Positions 1 to 9,213 of a DNA stretch of 64,000 bases are shown here, piece after piece. How positions within the stretch are numbered: the first letter of the stretch is position 1; each line of letters begins with the position of its first letter. Source of the DNA: Pirellula sp. SH-Sr6A. GTDB lineage: Bacteria > Planctomycetota > Planctomycetia > Pirellulales > Pirellulaceae. Under the pieces are notes generated by a model. The model was given only the letters and a program-made list of their open reading frames with translations, had not been told where the DNA came from and made no database searches. The DNA lies in assembly GCF_001610875.1 (NCBI RefSeq), contig NZ_CP011272.1, positions 5,499,988-5,563,987 of the forward strand, written 5' to 3'. Both the position numbers and the translations under genes were made by a program.

Positions 1-1
1 A

Positions 2-835
2 ATCGGTTCCGATGTCGCCGTCGTTCGGATCCAGAACAATCTAGCCGCGGTCTTGGATTTGGGAGCCGCTGGGTTAACGACCCTACAGGATCTTCTCTCG
101 TCGCCGGATCTGGAGCGGCTCGCAGTCGAACTGCCGACCCCTGGCGATGCGATGAAACTGGATTCCTTGTGCTGGCTCCCGCCGATCGACCAGCAGGAGG
201 TTTGGGCTGCTGGCGTGACCTACAAACGATCACAAACAGCGAGGATGGAAGAGAGCGAGGCGGCCGCGAGCTGCTATGACCGCGTCTACACCGCAGCCCG
301 ACCGGAGATCTTTTTCAAAGCGACGCCCAACCGGTGCAGCGGCCATCTTGGAAAGCTTCGCATTCGAACCGATGCGACTTGGAATGTCCCTGAACCCGAA
401 TTGGCGTTGGTGATTTCGCGAGTCGGAAAGATTGTGGCGTATACCATCGGCAATGACATGAGCAGTCGAGATATCGAGGGGGACAATCCTTTGTATCTTC
501 CTCAGGCCAAGGTCTACAACGAGTGCTGTGGTTTGGGACCGTGGGTCACACTCGCGTCTGCGATGCCCGAACGTTCGACGATTGGAATTCGACTTGAAAT
601 TCATCGCGATGGTGCGCAAGTCTTCACAGGGGAAACGGGTGTTTCCCAGATGGCGAGGAATTTGGAAGATCTCGTCTCCTGGTTGCTGCGAGACAACGAC
701 ATGCCCAATGGAGCATTTCTCTTAACGGGAACCGGAATTGTCCCCGACAGCAGCTTCACGCTCGCTCCTGGGGACCGAGTGCATATATCGATCGACGGCA
801 TCGGAACGCTATCCAACGTGATCGTTCAGGGGTAG
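2..835 (+). CDS. FAH-family sugar-acid dehydratase, 5' end outside the window
   Basis: The reading frame is open from base 2 without a stop, so the gene begins left of the window and the TTG at 53 is not a convincing start. The visible part is a fumarylacetoacetate-hydrolase fold: the metal-site element PEPELALVI, the signature YTIGNDMSSRDIEG and NPLYLPQAKVY are all present. This signature resembles 2-keto-3-deoxy-pentonate (KDX/KDA) dehydratases, which use this fold to remove water and give alpha-ketoglutarate semialdehyde. The next gene, 62 bp downstream on the same strand, is an alpha-ketoglutarate-semialdehyde-dehydrogenase-like enzyme, which would take exactly that product. The family assignment is firm. 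The substrate is inferred from the motif style and the neighbour; other FAH proteins (hydroxyhepta-dienedioate isomerase, acylpyruvate hydrolase) remain possible. Confidence 0.85.
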   Translation: MGSDVAVVRIQNNLAAVLDLGAAGLTTLQDLLSSPDLERLAVELPTPGDAMKLDSLCWLPPIDQQEVWAAGVTYKRSQTARMEESEAAASCYDRVYTAARPEIFFKATPNRCSGHLGKLRIRTDATWNVPEPELALVISRVGKIVAYTIGNDMSSRDIEGDNPLYLPQAKVYNECCGLGPWVTLASAMPERSTIGIRLEIHRDGAQVFTGETGVSQMARNLEDLVSWLLRDNDMPNGAFLLTGTGIVPDSSFTLAPGDRVHISIDGIGTLSNVIVQG

Positions 836-897
836 CGATTACCCGATTGCCGTTTCTTCATTCAGCTCCCTAACTCATTCAAATCGACGATAACACC

Positions 898-2457
898 ATG
901 GAAAAAGTTCTAATCAACGGTCAGTGGATCGACTCCAACACCAACGGAAGTTTTCAAGCGACCAATCCGATGACCGGCGAATCGATTGCTCGAACCTATC
1001 CGCTGAGCGCTTGGAGCGAGCTCGATCAAGCGCTCGCGGCTGCGAGTCAAGCTTTCAAAGAACTGCGGTCGATTCATCCCAATACGATCGCGGAGTTCTT
1101 GGAAACGTTCGCGGACTTGATCCAGTCTGATAAGGAAACATTGGTTGCCTTGGCACACGAAGAGACCGGCCTGCCCGTTTCACCCAGGCTCGGCGATGTC
1201 GAGCTTCCACGAACAGTGAGCCAGCTCAAGCAAGCGGCGGCCGTAGCGCGCACCGGTTCCTGGGCTATGCCGACGATCGATACCAAGGCCAATATTCGCT
1301 CCTCGTACGAAGCGATCGGGCCGGTCTGCGTCTTCGGCCCCAATAACTTTCCATTTGCCTTCAACAGTTTGGCGGGGGGAGATTTTGCCGCGGCGATTGC
1401 AGCCGGAAATCCTGTGATAGGAAAGGCGAACTCGTCCCACCCAGCCACCACGCAGCGCTTTGCAGAGCTGGCCTTGCAAGCCATCGAGAAAACGGGGATG
1501 CCGCGAGGATTGGTCCAGCTGATTTACCGAACGACCCACGCGGATGGGGAAAAATTGGTGAGCGATCCGCGATTGGCTGCGATTGGTTACACGGGCTCGC
1601 GGCATGCTGGATTGCAGTTAAAAGCGGCTGCCGATCGCGTCGGAAAGCCCTTCTATGCGGAGCTCTCCAGTGTGAACCCCGTCGTGTTCCTACCCGGCGC
1701 CTTGAAAGAGCGTGGGGACAAACTGATCGAGGAATATGTCACGAGCGGCTTGATGGGGGCTGGGCAGTTTTGTACCAATCCCGGGTTGCTGCTGATGATC
1801 GATTCGCCCGAGGCTCGACACTTTGTGGAAGGGGTCGTCGCGAAGTACATGCAGATTCCGCCCGGAACCCTGTTGTCCAAGGGAGTGGAAAGCTCGCTGG
1901 TCAAGAGCATCGGCGTGCTCAAGGACGCAGGTGCCGAGTTGTTGGCTGGTGGAGACAAGATCGCGGGCGGACGATGCGCTGTGGCGAACACCGTCCTTCG
2001 AGTATCCGGTGAAGCGTTCCTTCTCGCACCGTCTCAATTCCAAACCGAAGCGTTTGGCAACGCAGTGCTCATTGTCGTTTGCAAAGACTTGATGGAAATC
2101 CTTCGAGCGATCGAGTCCCTCGAAGGTAACCTGACCGGCTGCGTGTACTCTGCAACCGATGGGAGCGATGACGCGATGTATGGGCCCATCGCTACGGAAA
2201 TGTTGCAGAAGGTTGGGCGTTTGCTCAATGACAAGATGCCAACCGGTGTCGCCGTGAGCCCAGCGATGAACCATGGTGGACCGTTCCCTGCGACGGCCCA
2301 TCCAGGATTTACAGCCGTTGGGATCCCCGCGAGTTTGATTCGTTTTGCGAAGTTGACATGTTACGATGCGGTTCGTCACGACCGTTTGCCACATCTCTTG
2401 CAGGATAGCAATCCGCGAAAAGCATGGCGACTTATCGACGGAGCTTGGACTCTCTAG
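898..2457 (+). CDS. Aldehyde dehydrogenase, alpha-ketoglutarate semialdehyde dehydrogenase type
   Basis: A complete aldehyde dehydrogenase of 519 residues. Visible motifs are the oxyanion/cofactor segment GPNNFPFAFN (about 147-156), the cofactor lysine in VIGKANSSHP (K176), the general base in YAELSSVNP (E255) and the catalytic cysteine in GQFCTNPG (C292). Length and motif wording match the NADP-linked 2,5-dioxovalerate (alpha-ketoglutarate semialdehyde) dehydrogenase subgroup rather than betaine or succinate-semialdehyde enzymes. It would oxidise alpha-ketoglutarate semialdehyde to alpha-ketoglutarate, the last step of non-phosphorylating pentose, glucarate or hydroxyproline degradation. The upstream FAH-type dehydratase supports the sugar-acid route. 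The ATG at 898 has no clear Shine-Dalgarno. The stop is followed directly by the truA ATG, so the two are probably co-transcribed. Family is certain; substrate is inferred. Confidence 0.88.
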   Translation: MEKVLINGQWIDSNTNGSFQATNPMTGESIARTYPLSAWSELDQALAAASQAFKELRSIHPNTIAEFLETFADLIQSDKETLVALAHEETGLPVSPRLGDVELPRTVSQLKQAAAVARTGSWAMPTIDTKANIRSSYEAIGPVCVFGPNNFPFAFNSLAGGDFAAAIAAGNPVIGKANSSHPATTQRFAELALQAIEKTGMPRGLVQLIYRTTHADGEKLVSDPRLAAIGYTGSRHAGLQLKAAADRVGKPFYAELSSVNPVVFLPGALKERGDKLIEEYVTSGLMGAGQFCTNPGLLLMIDSPEARHFVEGVVAKYMQIPPGTLLSKGVESSLVKSIGVLKDAGAELLAGGDKIAGGRCAVANTVLRVSGEAFLLAPSQFQTEAFGNAVLIVVCKDLMEILRAIESLEGNLTGCVYSATDGSDDAMYGPIATEMLQKVGRLLNDKMPTGVAVSPAMNHGGPFPATAHPGFTAVGIPASLIRFAKLTCYDAVRHDRLPHLLQDSNPRKAWRLIDGAWTL

Positions 2458-3276
2458 ATGCGATGGTTTGCCCTTACAGTCGCCTATGACGGTACCACGT
2501 ACGGCGGTTGGCAAGTCCAAAGCAATGCACCTTCCATCCAGCAGCATTTGATCATCGCGATCGAAAAGGCGACTGGGGAGAAGGTGCATGTACAAGGGAG
2601 CGGTCGAACCGATTCGGGAGTCCATGCGACCGGGCAGGTCGCTTCTATTCGATTGCAAAATTGGAGGGCACCGCCCGAACGATTGGTCCCGGCGATCAAT
2701 CGATTTTTGCCGAGGTCCATTGTGGTCCGATCCGTGCAGCACGTCGTCGACGGCTTCGATGCGATTCGCAATGCAAAGAGCAAACGATACTGCTACTCAA
2801 TCTGGAATGCGCGGGTTTCGGACCCACTGCATGCCCGAGTTCACTGGTGGGTGCCGCGACCTCTCGATGTCGAGGCCATGCAACGTGCCGCAGACTTATT
2901 GCTAGGCACGCATGATTTTAAAGCGTTTGAGACCCTAGGCTCTCCTCGCAAATCGAGCATTCGAACGATCTACGATTTACCCGTTCGGTCGGTTCCCTAT
3001 CTCGATGGCCAAAACATCTCCATCGAGATGGAGGCGGATGGGTTTTTGTACAACATGGTTCGCAATATCGTCGGAGCGCTGTGCGAAGTTGGGGTAGGTC
3101 GATTTTCGCCGCGCTGGATCCAGTCCGTGTTGGAGTCCAAGATGCGAGATTCTTCGAGCCAAACCGCTCCGGGCCAGGGGCTTTGTTTGGTTTCTGTCCG
3201 GTATCCCGAAAGTTGTTTTATTCCATTGGGAACCCAGGATTCGCAAGATATTTCCAGCTCCAATCAAAATTCTTGA
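2458..3276 (+). CDS. truA: tRNA pseudouridine synthase A
   Basis: TruA converts uridines 38-40 of the tRNA anticodon stem to pseudouridine. The 272-residue length is usual for the family. The catalytic-loop motif GSGRTDSGVHATGQ carries the nucleophilic aspartate D52, and the N-terminal DGTTYGGWQ and the C-terminal region with GFLYNMVRNIVG are typical. The ATG starts at the base after the stop codon of the preceding dehydrogenase, so translation is probably coupled, although the two products share no pathway. The C-terminal ~20 residues are serine-rich and beyond the conserved core. Confidence 0.95.
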   Translation: MRWFALTVAYDGTTYGGWQVQSNAPSIQQHLIIAIEKATGEKVHVQGSGRTDSGVHATGQVASIRLQNWRAPPERLVPAINRFLPRSIVVRSVQHVVDGFDAIRNAKSKRYCYSIWNARVSDPLHARVHWWVPRPLDVEAMQRAADLLLGTHDFKAFETLGSPRKSSIRTIYDLPVRSVPYLDGQNISIEMEADGFLYNMVRNIVGALCEVGVGRFSPRWIQSVLESKMRDSSSQTAPGQGLCLVSVRYPESCFIPLGTQDSQDISSSNQNS

Positions 3277-3374
3277 GCGGTGGGACCTAACGTGTCCAAG
3301 GGTGGGCGATAAATAGGTTGTCAAGGCGACGGTGGTTGGCGACGAAGCAGACGTCGATCACCTCTGAGCCACAA

Positions 3375-3468
3375 GATCCGAAGGATCGCCCTGACACTCC
3401 CAAAAGCGACCAATCCTCTGCTCCTGGACTCTCCGAGACCCCTCATCTTGAAGGTCACGTCCAGGAGC
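3375..3468 (+). promoter_or_regulatory. Two stem-loops in the leader of the next gene
   Basis: Between truA and the next gene there are two perfect inverted repeats. The first is GATCC-GAA-GGATC at 3375-3387. The second pairs GCTCCTGGAC (3420-3429) with GTCCAGGAGC (3459-3468) across 29 bases. The second ends 60 bases before the start codon at 3529. They could form a structured 5' leader of the small conserved gene, or a read-through or attenuator structure after truA; neither is followed by a T tract. Function is not known. Confidence 0.4.
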
Positions 3469-3528
3469 GGAGGAGTGGTGCCTCCAACCAAGTTGCTGAC
3501 ACACTTACAAGATCAAGGAAGAGAAATC

Positions 3529-3885
3529 ATGGCCAAGTTTTACGTTCAAAGTGGATCGGTTCGAGCTGTCATCGATAGTGTAGATCTGGATCGAGCCGCG
3601 TTGTGGGTTGTGAATCTGGTGATGGGGGACGTGTTACCCCTGGATGAAGTCGATGAGAGTGATGCGGGCGAATGGGGCGAGTCGGATGAAGGACTGGAAC
3701 TGCAGGCATCGAACGAAATCAAAAGTGTCGATGCAGGGCACCACCTTTCGGAGACCATTCGCATCAGCGAACGAGGATTCGATCGCGACGACGCTTGGGT
3801 CGTCGATACTTTGGAATCCTTTCGCCACTGGTATGATTTGTTCCAGGCCGTTTCGGAGATGGCAGATCGTTGGAACCAAAAGTGA
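3529..3885 (+). CDS. Conserved small planctomycete protein of unknown function
   Basis: The frame is open from 3448, but the ATG at 3529 is chosen because an AAGGAAGAG Shine-Dalgarno lies 5-12 bases before it and because the protein then begins MAKFYVQSG, the usual beginning of a small protein family I associate with planctomycetes. The product is about 118 residues, acidic in its middle third (a run rich in Asp and Glu) and cytoplasmic, with no signal peptide or membrane segment. It contains the recurring element RAALWVVNLVMGDVLPLDE near the start and ends with a helix containing the aromatic patch FRHWYDLF. No enzymatic motif is visible. The gene stands alone between truA and an unrelated pair, with a 250-bp leader containing stem-loops. 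Confidence 0.75.
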   Translation: MAKFYVQSGSVRAVIDSVDLDRAALWVVNLVMGDVLPLDEVDESDAGEWGESDEGLELQASNEIKSVDAGHHLSETIRISERGFDRDDAWVVDTLESFRHWYDLFQAVSEMADRWNQK

Positions 3886-3932
3886 TCGCGGCGACGGAAT
3901 CGTCGATACTTATTCCAAAGAGAGGAAGTGCC

Positions 3933-3986
3933 ATGCTCACTTTTGTCATTTTTGCCATGACCGCTTATTGGCTGAGAACCAAATAA
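3933..3986 (+). CDS. Possible 17-residue membrane peptide
   Basis: A tiny frame begins at an ATG 7 bases after a GAGAGGAAG ribosome-binding sequence and encodes MLTFVIFAMTAYWLRTK. The peptide has one hydrophobic stretch and a basic end, like known bacterial small membrane proteins. A good ribosome-binding site in a non-coding gap is the only support. It could be a chance frame; no second copy is present to show selection. Confidence 0.25.
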   Translation: MLTFVIFAMTAYWLRTK

Positions 3987-4084
3987 GAATCTAAACCCAA
4001 TATCGCCCTTGGGTTGCCAGCGGTCTGTTCCCCCTCTATAAAGCCTTCGAGTTGAATTCTTTCCTCGGATAGGCATGTCGATCG

Positions 4085-4564
4085 ATGAACCAGCCCGATC
4101 ACAGAGACTTACTAGAGTCTTCACCCTCCCTTTGCTTTATTTTGACATCGGCCTTCGACGGCGATGTGGATCCCAAAGAACAGAGTCGGTTCGAAGAGTT
4201 GGTGTCGCAGCTGCGTGAACATCGCAATCCTTTGGTGAGCGAGGTGTTTCAGGCAGCGAGCCGGCGACTGTATCGAGACTGCGAAGCCTTGGTGCGGGAG
4301 CTTGGGAATCAAGACATGATGGTATTGCCAGCTCGTCTACTCCTTTGCCGAAACTTCGTTCTCGAACGCTATCCCGAGCACGCTTCGGAATTCTTAAACG
4401 TGCTTTATGAAATGTCCCAGGCGATCGCGAATGCCGCAGGCGGGACGTTTGGATTCGGCAACAAAGTGAATCGATCCGAGCGAGCAGCATTGGCGTTGAT
4501 CGCCGGAGCTCTCGGAATTCACGAAGCAGGAGGGGAGTCTTCCGAAGCGGAAGTGAGGATCTGA
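4085..4564 (+). CDS. Unknown all-helical protein, possibly TerB-like
   Basis: A 159-residue soluble protein without signal peptide. The N-terminal part contains CFILTSAFDGDVDPKEQSRF, which has the look of the acidic helix-loop of TerB/DjlA-like all-alpha domains ('A..DG.vd..E...i'). The remainder is predicted helical and contains a short glycine-rich element, AAGGTFGFGNKV. The last bases overlap the start codon of the lipase-like hydrolase (ATGA overlap at 4562-4566), so the two genes are translationally coupled and probably work together or share regulation. The TerB comparison is an impression from pattern, not established. Confidence 0.6.
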   Translation: MNQPDHRDLLESSPSLCFILTSAFDGDVDPKEQSRFEELVSQLREHRNPLVSEVFQAASRRLYRDCEALVRELGNQDMMVLPARLLLCRNFVLERYPEHASEFLNVLYEMSQAIANAAGGTFGFGNKVNRSERAALALIAGALGIHEAGGESSEAEVRI

Positions 4565-5601
4565 TGTTGCCAGCGATTCGGCTGTTGCTGGCGAGTGTCT
4601 TCGGCCTTGGCGCGGGAATAGGCTCACTATCCGTGGTCGCTCAAGATCAGACATCCGACTTGGAGGAGGTAACGGAAGATATGGAAGACGGAAAGAAGGC
4701 TTGGAACATTCCACTTCCCACGCTGGGGGGAAAGCAGTTTTGGACCGACTTCCGCTGGTGGAATGGATGGAAAGTTCAATACAACAGCACCCTCCATCAT
4801 TGGCGATTGCTGGATCCGAAGGGGATCCGTCGCGCATGGGGTGGAAAGCAAGCCATGCTCGATGAACTCCAAGCGACGAAGCAAACGGCTTCGAATGCTA
4901 ATACACCGGAGGTTGTCGTTCTTCTGGCGCACGGTTTGTTCCGAACCCATGGCAGTATGGTGCCGATTGCCGAAGAGCTTCGTCGTTACGAAGCTGCACA
5001 TCCCGAGCTTCCGACACAAAAGCGTGAATGCGTGTCGATGACTTATGCGAGCACCCGAAATTCGATTGCGCACCACGCAACGGCGATGCGTGAGTTGCTA
5101 GAAAACTTGGAGGGGGAGCCAAAAATTTGGTTCGTCGGACATAGCCTTGGCAATATCGTCTTTCGATACATGATTGGTGACTTGCAGAGATCAGGCGATC
5201 CAAAAGGATTGCTGCCACGCATCGAACGGGCAGTCATGTTAGGGCCTCCCAACAACGGCTCTGCCTTGGCGAAGTCGCTTACGGGATTTGGTGTATTTGA
5301 AACCTTGGCCGGTTCGTCGGGAGTTCATCTCGGGGCGGCTTGGGAAAAGCTTCAAAGTGAACTGGGAACTCCTCCTTGCCCCTTTGCGATTGTGATCGGT
5401 GATATTTCTCAATCTCGATTGCAAAACCCCTTCCTGGAAGGTGCTAGCGACGGGATCGTCACGGTTTCGGAAGCGACCTTGGAGACCGCGTCGGAAATCC
5501 GCACATTTCCGGTCATTCATTCATTTCTCATGAGCGACGAGAACATTACCAGAGCGACGGTATCTTTCCTTTTCGGCGGGAGCCTATCGCCAGCACCCTG
5601 A
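4564..5601 (+). CDS. Secreted alpha/beta hydrolase, lipase-like
   Basis: A 345-residue protein with an N-terminal signal peptide (cleavage near SVVAQ, about residue 27), so it acts in the periplasm or outside. The oxyanion region VVVLLAHGLFRTHGSM and the nucleophile elbow FVGHSLGN (serine 194) identify an alpha/beta hydrolase of the lipase/PGAP1-like type. A late aspartate in EGASDGIVT and a histidine in PVIHSFLM are good candidates for the rest of the triad. An acidic stretch follows the signal peptide. It is coupled to the helical protein upstream. Esterase or lipase activity is likely; the natural substrate cannot be read from the sequence. Confidence 0.85.
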   Translation: MLPAIRLLLASVFGLGAGIGSLSVVAQDQTSDLEEVTEDMEDGKKAWNIPLPTLGGKQFWTDFRWWNGWKVQYNSTLHHWRLLDPKGIRRAWGGKQAMLDELQATKQTASNANTPEVVVLLAHGLFRTHGSMVPIAEELRRYEAAHPELPTQKRECVSMTYASTRNSIAHHATAMRELLENLEGEPKIWFVGHSLGNIVFRYMIGDLQRSGDPKGLLPRIERAVMLGPPNNGSALAKSLTGFGVFETLAGSSGVHLGAAWEKLQSELGTPPCPFAIVIGDISQSRLQNPFLEGASDGIVTVSEATLETASEIRTFPVIHSFLMSDENITRATVSFLFGGSLSPAP

Positions 5602-5856
5602 TCGAACCGACGAGCGGCACGGATCGGTACGTGCCAATCCCGATGGTTGCTTTCGATCTGCGGCTTGGCAAAATCCCACAAAAAAGCAGTCCGCCTTGTG
5701 CAGCGCAACCGTCGCGAGCTACGCTTGCATCACGAAGTGTCGCTCGATCGGATTATTCCGATTGTCCGACCTAGGAGGCGCCGTATTGTGGCAATGCGAA
5801 GTGATGTCGTTTCATCCGCAGTGCTAGGTCCCAAGTACTGCTTCAAGGAACAGTTC

Positions 5857-8800
5857 ATGATCTCGTCCATCCTCGCTGGATTGTTCCTGACGATCTGTAT
5901 GGCCCCCGTTGAGGCGGATTCACTCCTTGACCTGCAGCCGTCCAAGTCGGAGTCCTTACAGACGACTTGCTGCATCCCTGCCACTCTCGCATCGGGAGGC
6001 GTTCGCCGTCCATTTGAAACCGAGGGCGTAAAGACATTCGTCGCCAAGCTTTTCGACACTGGTGACTTTCCCGCCCGGTGGTATTGCGGTGTATGGTCGA
6101 CTGACGTGGGGTGGTTACACATCCTTTCTGATTTAGGCATCTTCACCGCATACTTCGCGATTCCATGTGTTCTTCTTTTCTTCATATTGCGTAAAAAAGA
6201 CCTGCCGTTTCCGAAAGTTATCTGGCTCTTTGCTGCATTCATCCTCGCATGCGGTCTGGGGCATCTGATCGAAGCATCCATTTTTTGGTGGCCCGTCTAT
6301 CGGTTCTCGGGATTGGTGAAATGCCTGACAGCCATCGTTTCTTGGGTAACGGTAATCGTGCTAGTTCGAATCATGCCGATCGCCCTTCGATTGCCGTCGA
6401 GTGCTTTGCTGGCGACCAAATTACTCAAGAGCCAAGAGCGATTGGACATTGCGTTGGGGGCGGCCAAGATCGGTGTTCTCGAAATGGATTTTCGAGCACA
6501 GCAAGCCGTCGCGGATGCGAAGACGCGAGCGATTTTCGGATGGGAGGAGGGTCCATCTTGCGAAAGTTTCCTTGCCATTCAAGAAACGGTGCACCCCGAT
6601 GACAGAAAACGCTTCTCCGCCGCGCTCCAAGCTGCCGTCGACGGTCGCACTACTTTTGAGACAGAGTTTCGCATTGTTCAATCGAACGGTGCAATTCGGT
6701 TCGTTCAATACCAAGGAAGATTTGTAGAAGAGCCAGGGAGCTCATTGCTTCCAGAGCCAGGATTGTTGATCGGTGTGTGCGTCGACATCACCGAAAAGCA
6801 TACCAAGGATGCGGCACTATCTGAGAGCGAACAAAACTTTCGAGGCACTTTCGAAAATGCCGCGATCGGGATCGCTCAGGTATCCGTACAGGGAAGGTGG
6901 ATGAAGGTGAATCCGATCCTATGCTCCATTCTGGGGTATTCTGACTCCGAACTATTGCAGATGTCCTCGCAAACGATCACGTACTTCGAGGACTTGGAAA
7001 AAAGCAATGCGTCGATGCACGCGGCGATTGACGGCGCGATGGAATCGTATTGCTTGGAAAAGCGGTTCGTTCGCAAAGATGGGCACGCGGTGTGGGTGCG
7101 CCTCTCGGCCTCTCTCGTTCGCGACTCGAGCGGCGAACCGAAGCATTTTGTGAAAGTAATTGAGGATATCGATTGTCGAAAGCAAACCGAACTGGAACTC
7201 CAGCAATATCACGATCGAGTAGAAAAGCTTTCCCTAGTCGCGAGCAAAACTCAGCACTCCGTGGTGATCACCGATGCGGAGGGAAAGATCGAATGGTGCA
7301 ACGAAGCCTTTGTTCGATTGACGGGATTTGAAACGAACAGCGTGATTGGGCGCAAGCCCGGCGAATTCCTTCAGGGAGAATTGACGGATCCAGAAGCCGT
7401 AACGAGTATTCGCGAGGCGCTAAGAGCAAGGGTTAGTATCGCAACGGAAATTGTCAATTATCATGCGAGCGGCAGGCCTTATTGGATCGAATTGAAGATT
7501 GATCCTGTGCTCGACGAGGCAGGAAATCTCTCCAACTTTATTGCGACCCAAGTCGATATCTCGGATCGAAAGAGATCGGAGGAGAATCTCCAACAGGCAA
7601 AGCAGGCCGCCGAGCAAGCGAGTAAAGCGAAAAGTGAATTCTTGGCAGCGATGAGCCATGAGTTGCGTACTCCTCTCAATGGTGTCATCGGCATGACAGA
7701 ACTGCTGTCGGACACGGGGCTTGAACCACGTCAACAACGATTTGTCGATGCGTGTCGTAAGAGCGGTCAAAATCTGTTGGTACTGATCAATGATATTCTC
7801 GACTTCTCGAAGATCGAATCTGGCAAATTGGAGCTCGATTCACACCCGTTTGACTTGTTGCAGCTGATCCGAGAGTCGATGGAGTTGATCGGCCACCGGG
7901 CGGAAGAAAAAGATCTGCAATTGCGTCTTCGATTCGAACATCCGTCCCCCTTGTGCTTGCTCGGAGATAGTCATCGGATTCGTCAGGTCTTAACCAATTT
8001 ACTTAGCAACGCTGTGAAGTTTACGGACGAAGGGTTGATCTCCATTATTGTGGATCCCGTGGAAGCCACCGAAGAGCGGGCCCAAGTACGTGTACGGGTC
8101 AAAGATACAGGCATTGGTATTCCAGCAGATCGACTCCGACTTTTGTTCAAAGAGTTTTCCCAAGTGGATCAGTCTGCGAGCCGACGATTCAACGGAACAG
8201 GACTCGGATTGTCGATCAGTAAGAGTATTATTGAGGCGATGGGAGGATCCATCGGCGTCAAGAGCACCGAGGGGTTTGGCTCGGAGTTTTGGTTTCAACT
8301 CGATTTGCCACTAGGAACATTCCCCGAGATCGCTCCTCCAACCGATGATCAAGCCAACCCGATCCCTTCCCGTGTGCTGCACATTCTGTTGGCTGAAGAC
8401 AATCCGACCAACCAAATGTTTGCGGAAGAGGTGATCACCCGGCATGGTTGGGTTTGTGAAGTGGTGGACAACGGCAAAAGTGCAGTTGAAACCTATAAAC
8501 GATCGAAATTCGATGTCCTGCTCATGGATTGCCAAATGCCAGACATGGACGGTTTTGCTGCCACCGCCGCCATTCGAGAGTTTGAACAGAGTACACACGC
8601 TCAGACTCGCGTGCCCATCATTGCGTTGACTGCCAACGCCATCCAGGGGGACCGAGAGCGATGCTTAGCCGCCGGAATGGATGCGTATCTTTCAAAGCCT
8701 TTCACTCCTAAATCTCTCCTCGAAGAGATTGAGTCCGTGATCAAAAATCGTCCATCCGACGAATCGCATTCCGATTTGATCGGCCCCGCGTGCGAGTCTT

Positions 8801-9213
8801 GCGATCCACCCGATTCTACCTTCAACGAGTCGGCCTTCCTTGAAGAGCGATGCATGGGGGAGATGGACTTTGCCGTCTCGCTTTTGGATTCATTCCTCGC
8901 GACAAGCTCGGATCGATTGCGAGCTCTCATCGAACACGTGCAATCCGGAGACTTTGCATCGGCCAGTGCATTCGCTCATTCCTTAAAAGGAAGCGCTGGT
9001 GTTGTATTAGCGTCCCGGCTCGCGCAGTTAGCGGAAAAGGTCGAGATGGCCGCACAAACGGAGGATAGACTCACCATGACGGAGGGCCTCGAACAATTGG
9101 TGCGAGAAGTACATGCCTGCCATCGTTCAATTGGCGAATGCAAACATAGGATTCTTCGACAGGGGCAAGCGATTCAAGAGACTCGCCAGGGAGTTGTAAC
9201 CGATGATGAATGA
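5857..9213 (+). CDS. Hybrid sensor histidine kinase with an ethylene-receptor-like membrane domain
   Basis: About 1,118 residues: signal peptide (1-20); three-helix membrane domain (about 86-175); three PAS domains (about 195-312, 322-440, 455-572); HisKA with [10 protein letters not shown] (H600); HATPase with N-box [11 protein letters not shown] and G-boxes DTGIGIP and GTGLGLS; receiver around [12 protein letters not shown] (D890); and HPt with AHSLKGSAG (about H1040). The membrane domain matches plant ETR1: D92, Y99, I102, P103, I129, C132 and H136 correspond to ETR1 D25, Y32, I35, P36, I62, C65 and H69 with one constant offset. Those are the residues known to bind copper and ethylene. The ATG at 5857 has AAGGA 7 bases upstream. 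An in-frame GTG at 5788 after a perfect AGGAGG is an alternative start. The response regulator gene overlaps the end, giving a complete phosphorelay. Confidence 0.93.
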   Translation: MISSILAGLFLTICMAPVEADSLLDLQPSKSESLQTTCCIPATLASGGVRRPFETEGVKTFVAKLFDTGDFPARWYCGVWSTDVGWLHILSDLGIFTAYFAIPCVLLFFILRKKDLPFPKVIWLFAAFILACGLGHLIEASIFWWPVYRFSGLVKCLTAIVSWVTVIVLVRIMPIALRLPSSALLATKLLKSQERLDIALGAAKIGVLEMDFRAQQAVADAKTRAIFGWEEGPSCESFLAIQETVHPDDRKRFSAALQAAVDGRTTFETEFRIVQSNGAIRFVQYQGRFVEEPGSSLLPEPGLLIGVCVDITEKHTKDAALSESEQNFRGTFENAAIGIAQVSVQGRWMKVNPILCSILGYSDSELLQMSSQTITYFEDLEKSNASMHAAIDGAMESYCLEKRFVRKDGHAVWVRLSASLVRDSSGEPKHFVKVIEDIDCRKQTELELQQYHDRVEKLSLVASKTQHSVVITDAEGKIEWCNEAFVRLTGFETNSVIGRKPGEFLQGELTDPEAVTSIREALRARVSIATEIVNYHASGRPYWIELKIDPVLDEAGNLSNFIATQVDISDRKRSEENLQQAKQAAEQASKAKSEFLAAMSHELRTPLNGVIGMTELLSDTGLEPRQQRFVDACRKSGQNLLVLINDILDFSKIESGKLELDSHPFDLLQLIRESMELIGHRAEEKDLQLRLRFEHPSPLCLLGDSHRIRQVLTNLLSNAVKFTDEGLISIIVDPVEATEERAQVRVRVKDTGIGIPADRLRLLFKEFSQVDQSASRRFNGTGLGLSISKSIIEAMGGSIGVKSTEGFGSEFWFQLDLPLGTFPEIAPPTDDQANPIPSRVLHILLAEDNPTNQMFAEEVITRHGWVCEVVDNGKSAVETYKRSKFDVLLMDCQMPDMDGFAATAAIREFEQSTHAQTRVPIIALTANAIQGDRERCLAAGMDAYLSKPFTPKSLLEEIESVIKNRPSDESHSDLIGPACESCDPPDSTFNESAFLEERCMGEMDFAVSLLDSFLATSSDRLRALIEHVQSGDFASASAFAHSLKGSAGVVLASRLAQLAEKVEMAAQTEDRLTMTEGLEQLVREVHACHRSIGECKHRILRQGQAIQETRQGVVTDDE

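Noticed and set aside
1690-2742. 350-residue frame on the minus strand across the dehydrogenase and truA
   Set aside because: It lies antisense to two clear genes, has no domain or ribosome-binding site, and its residues are rich in the Arg/His/Ser pattern of a shadow frame.
7225-7570. Third PAS domain of the hybrid kinase as a LOV photosensor
   Set aside because: The loop reads [10 protein letters not shown] and has no photoactive cysteine, so it is an ordinary PAS domain.
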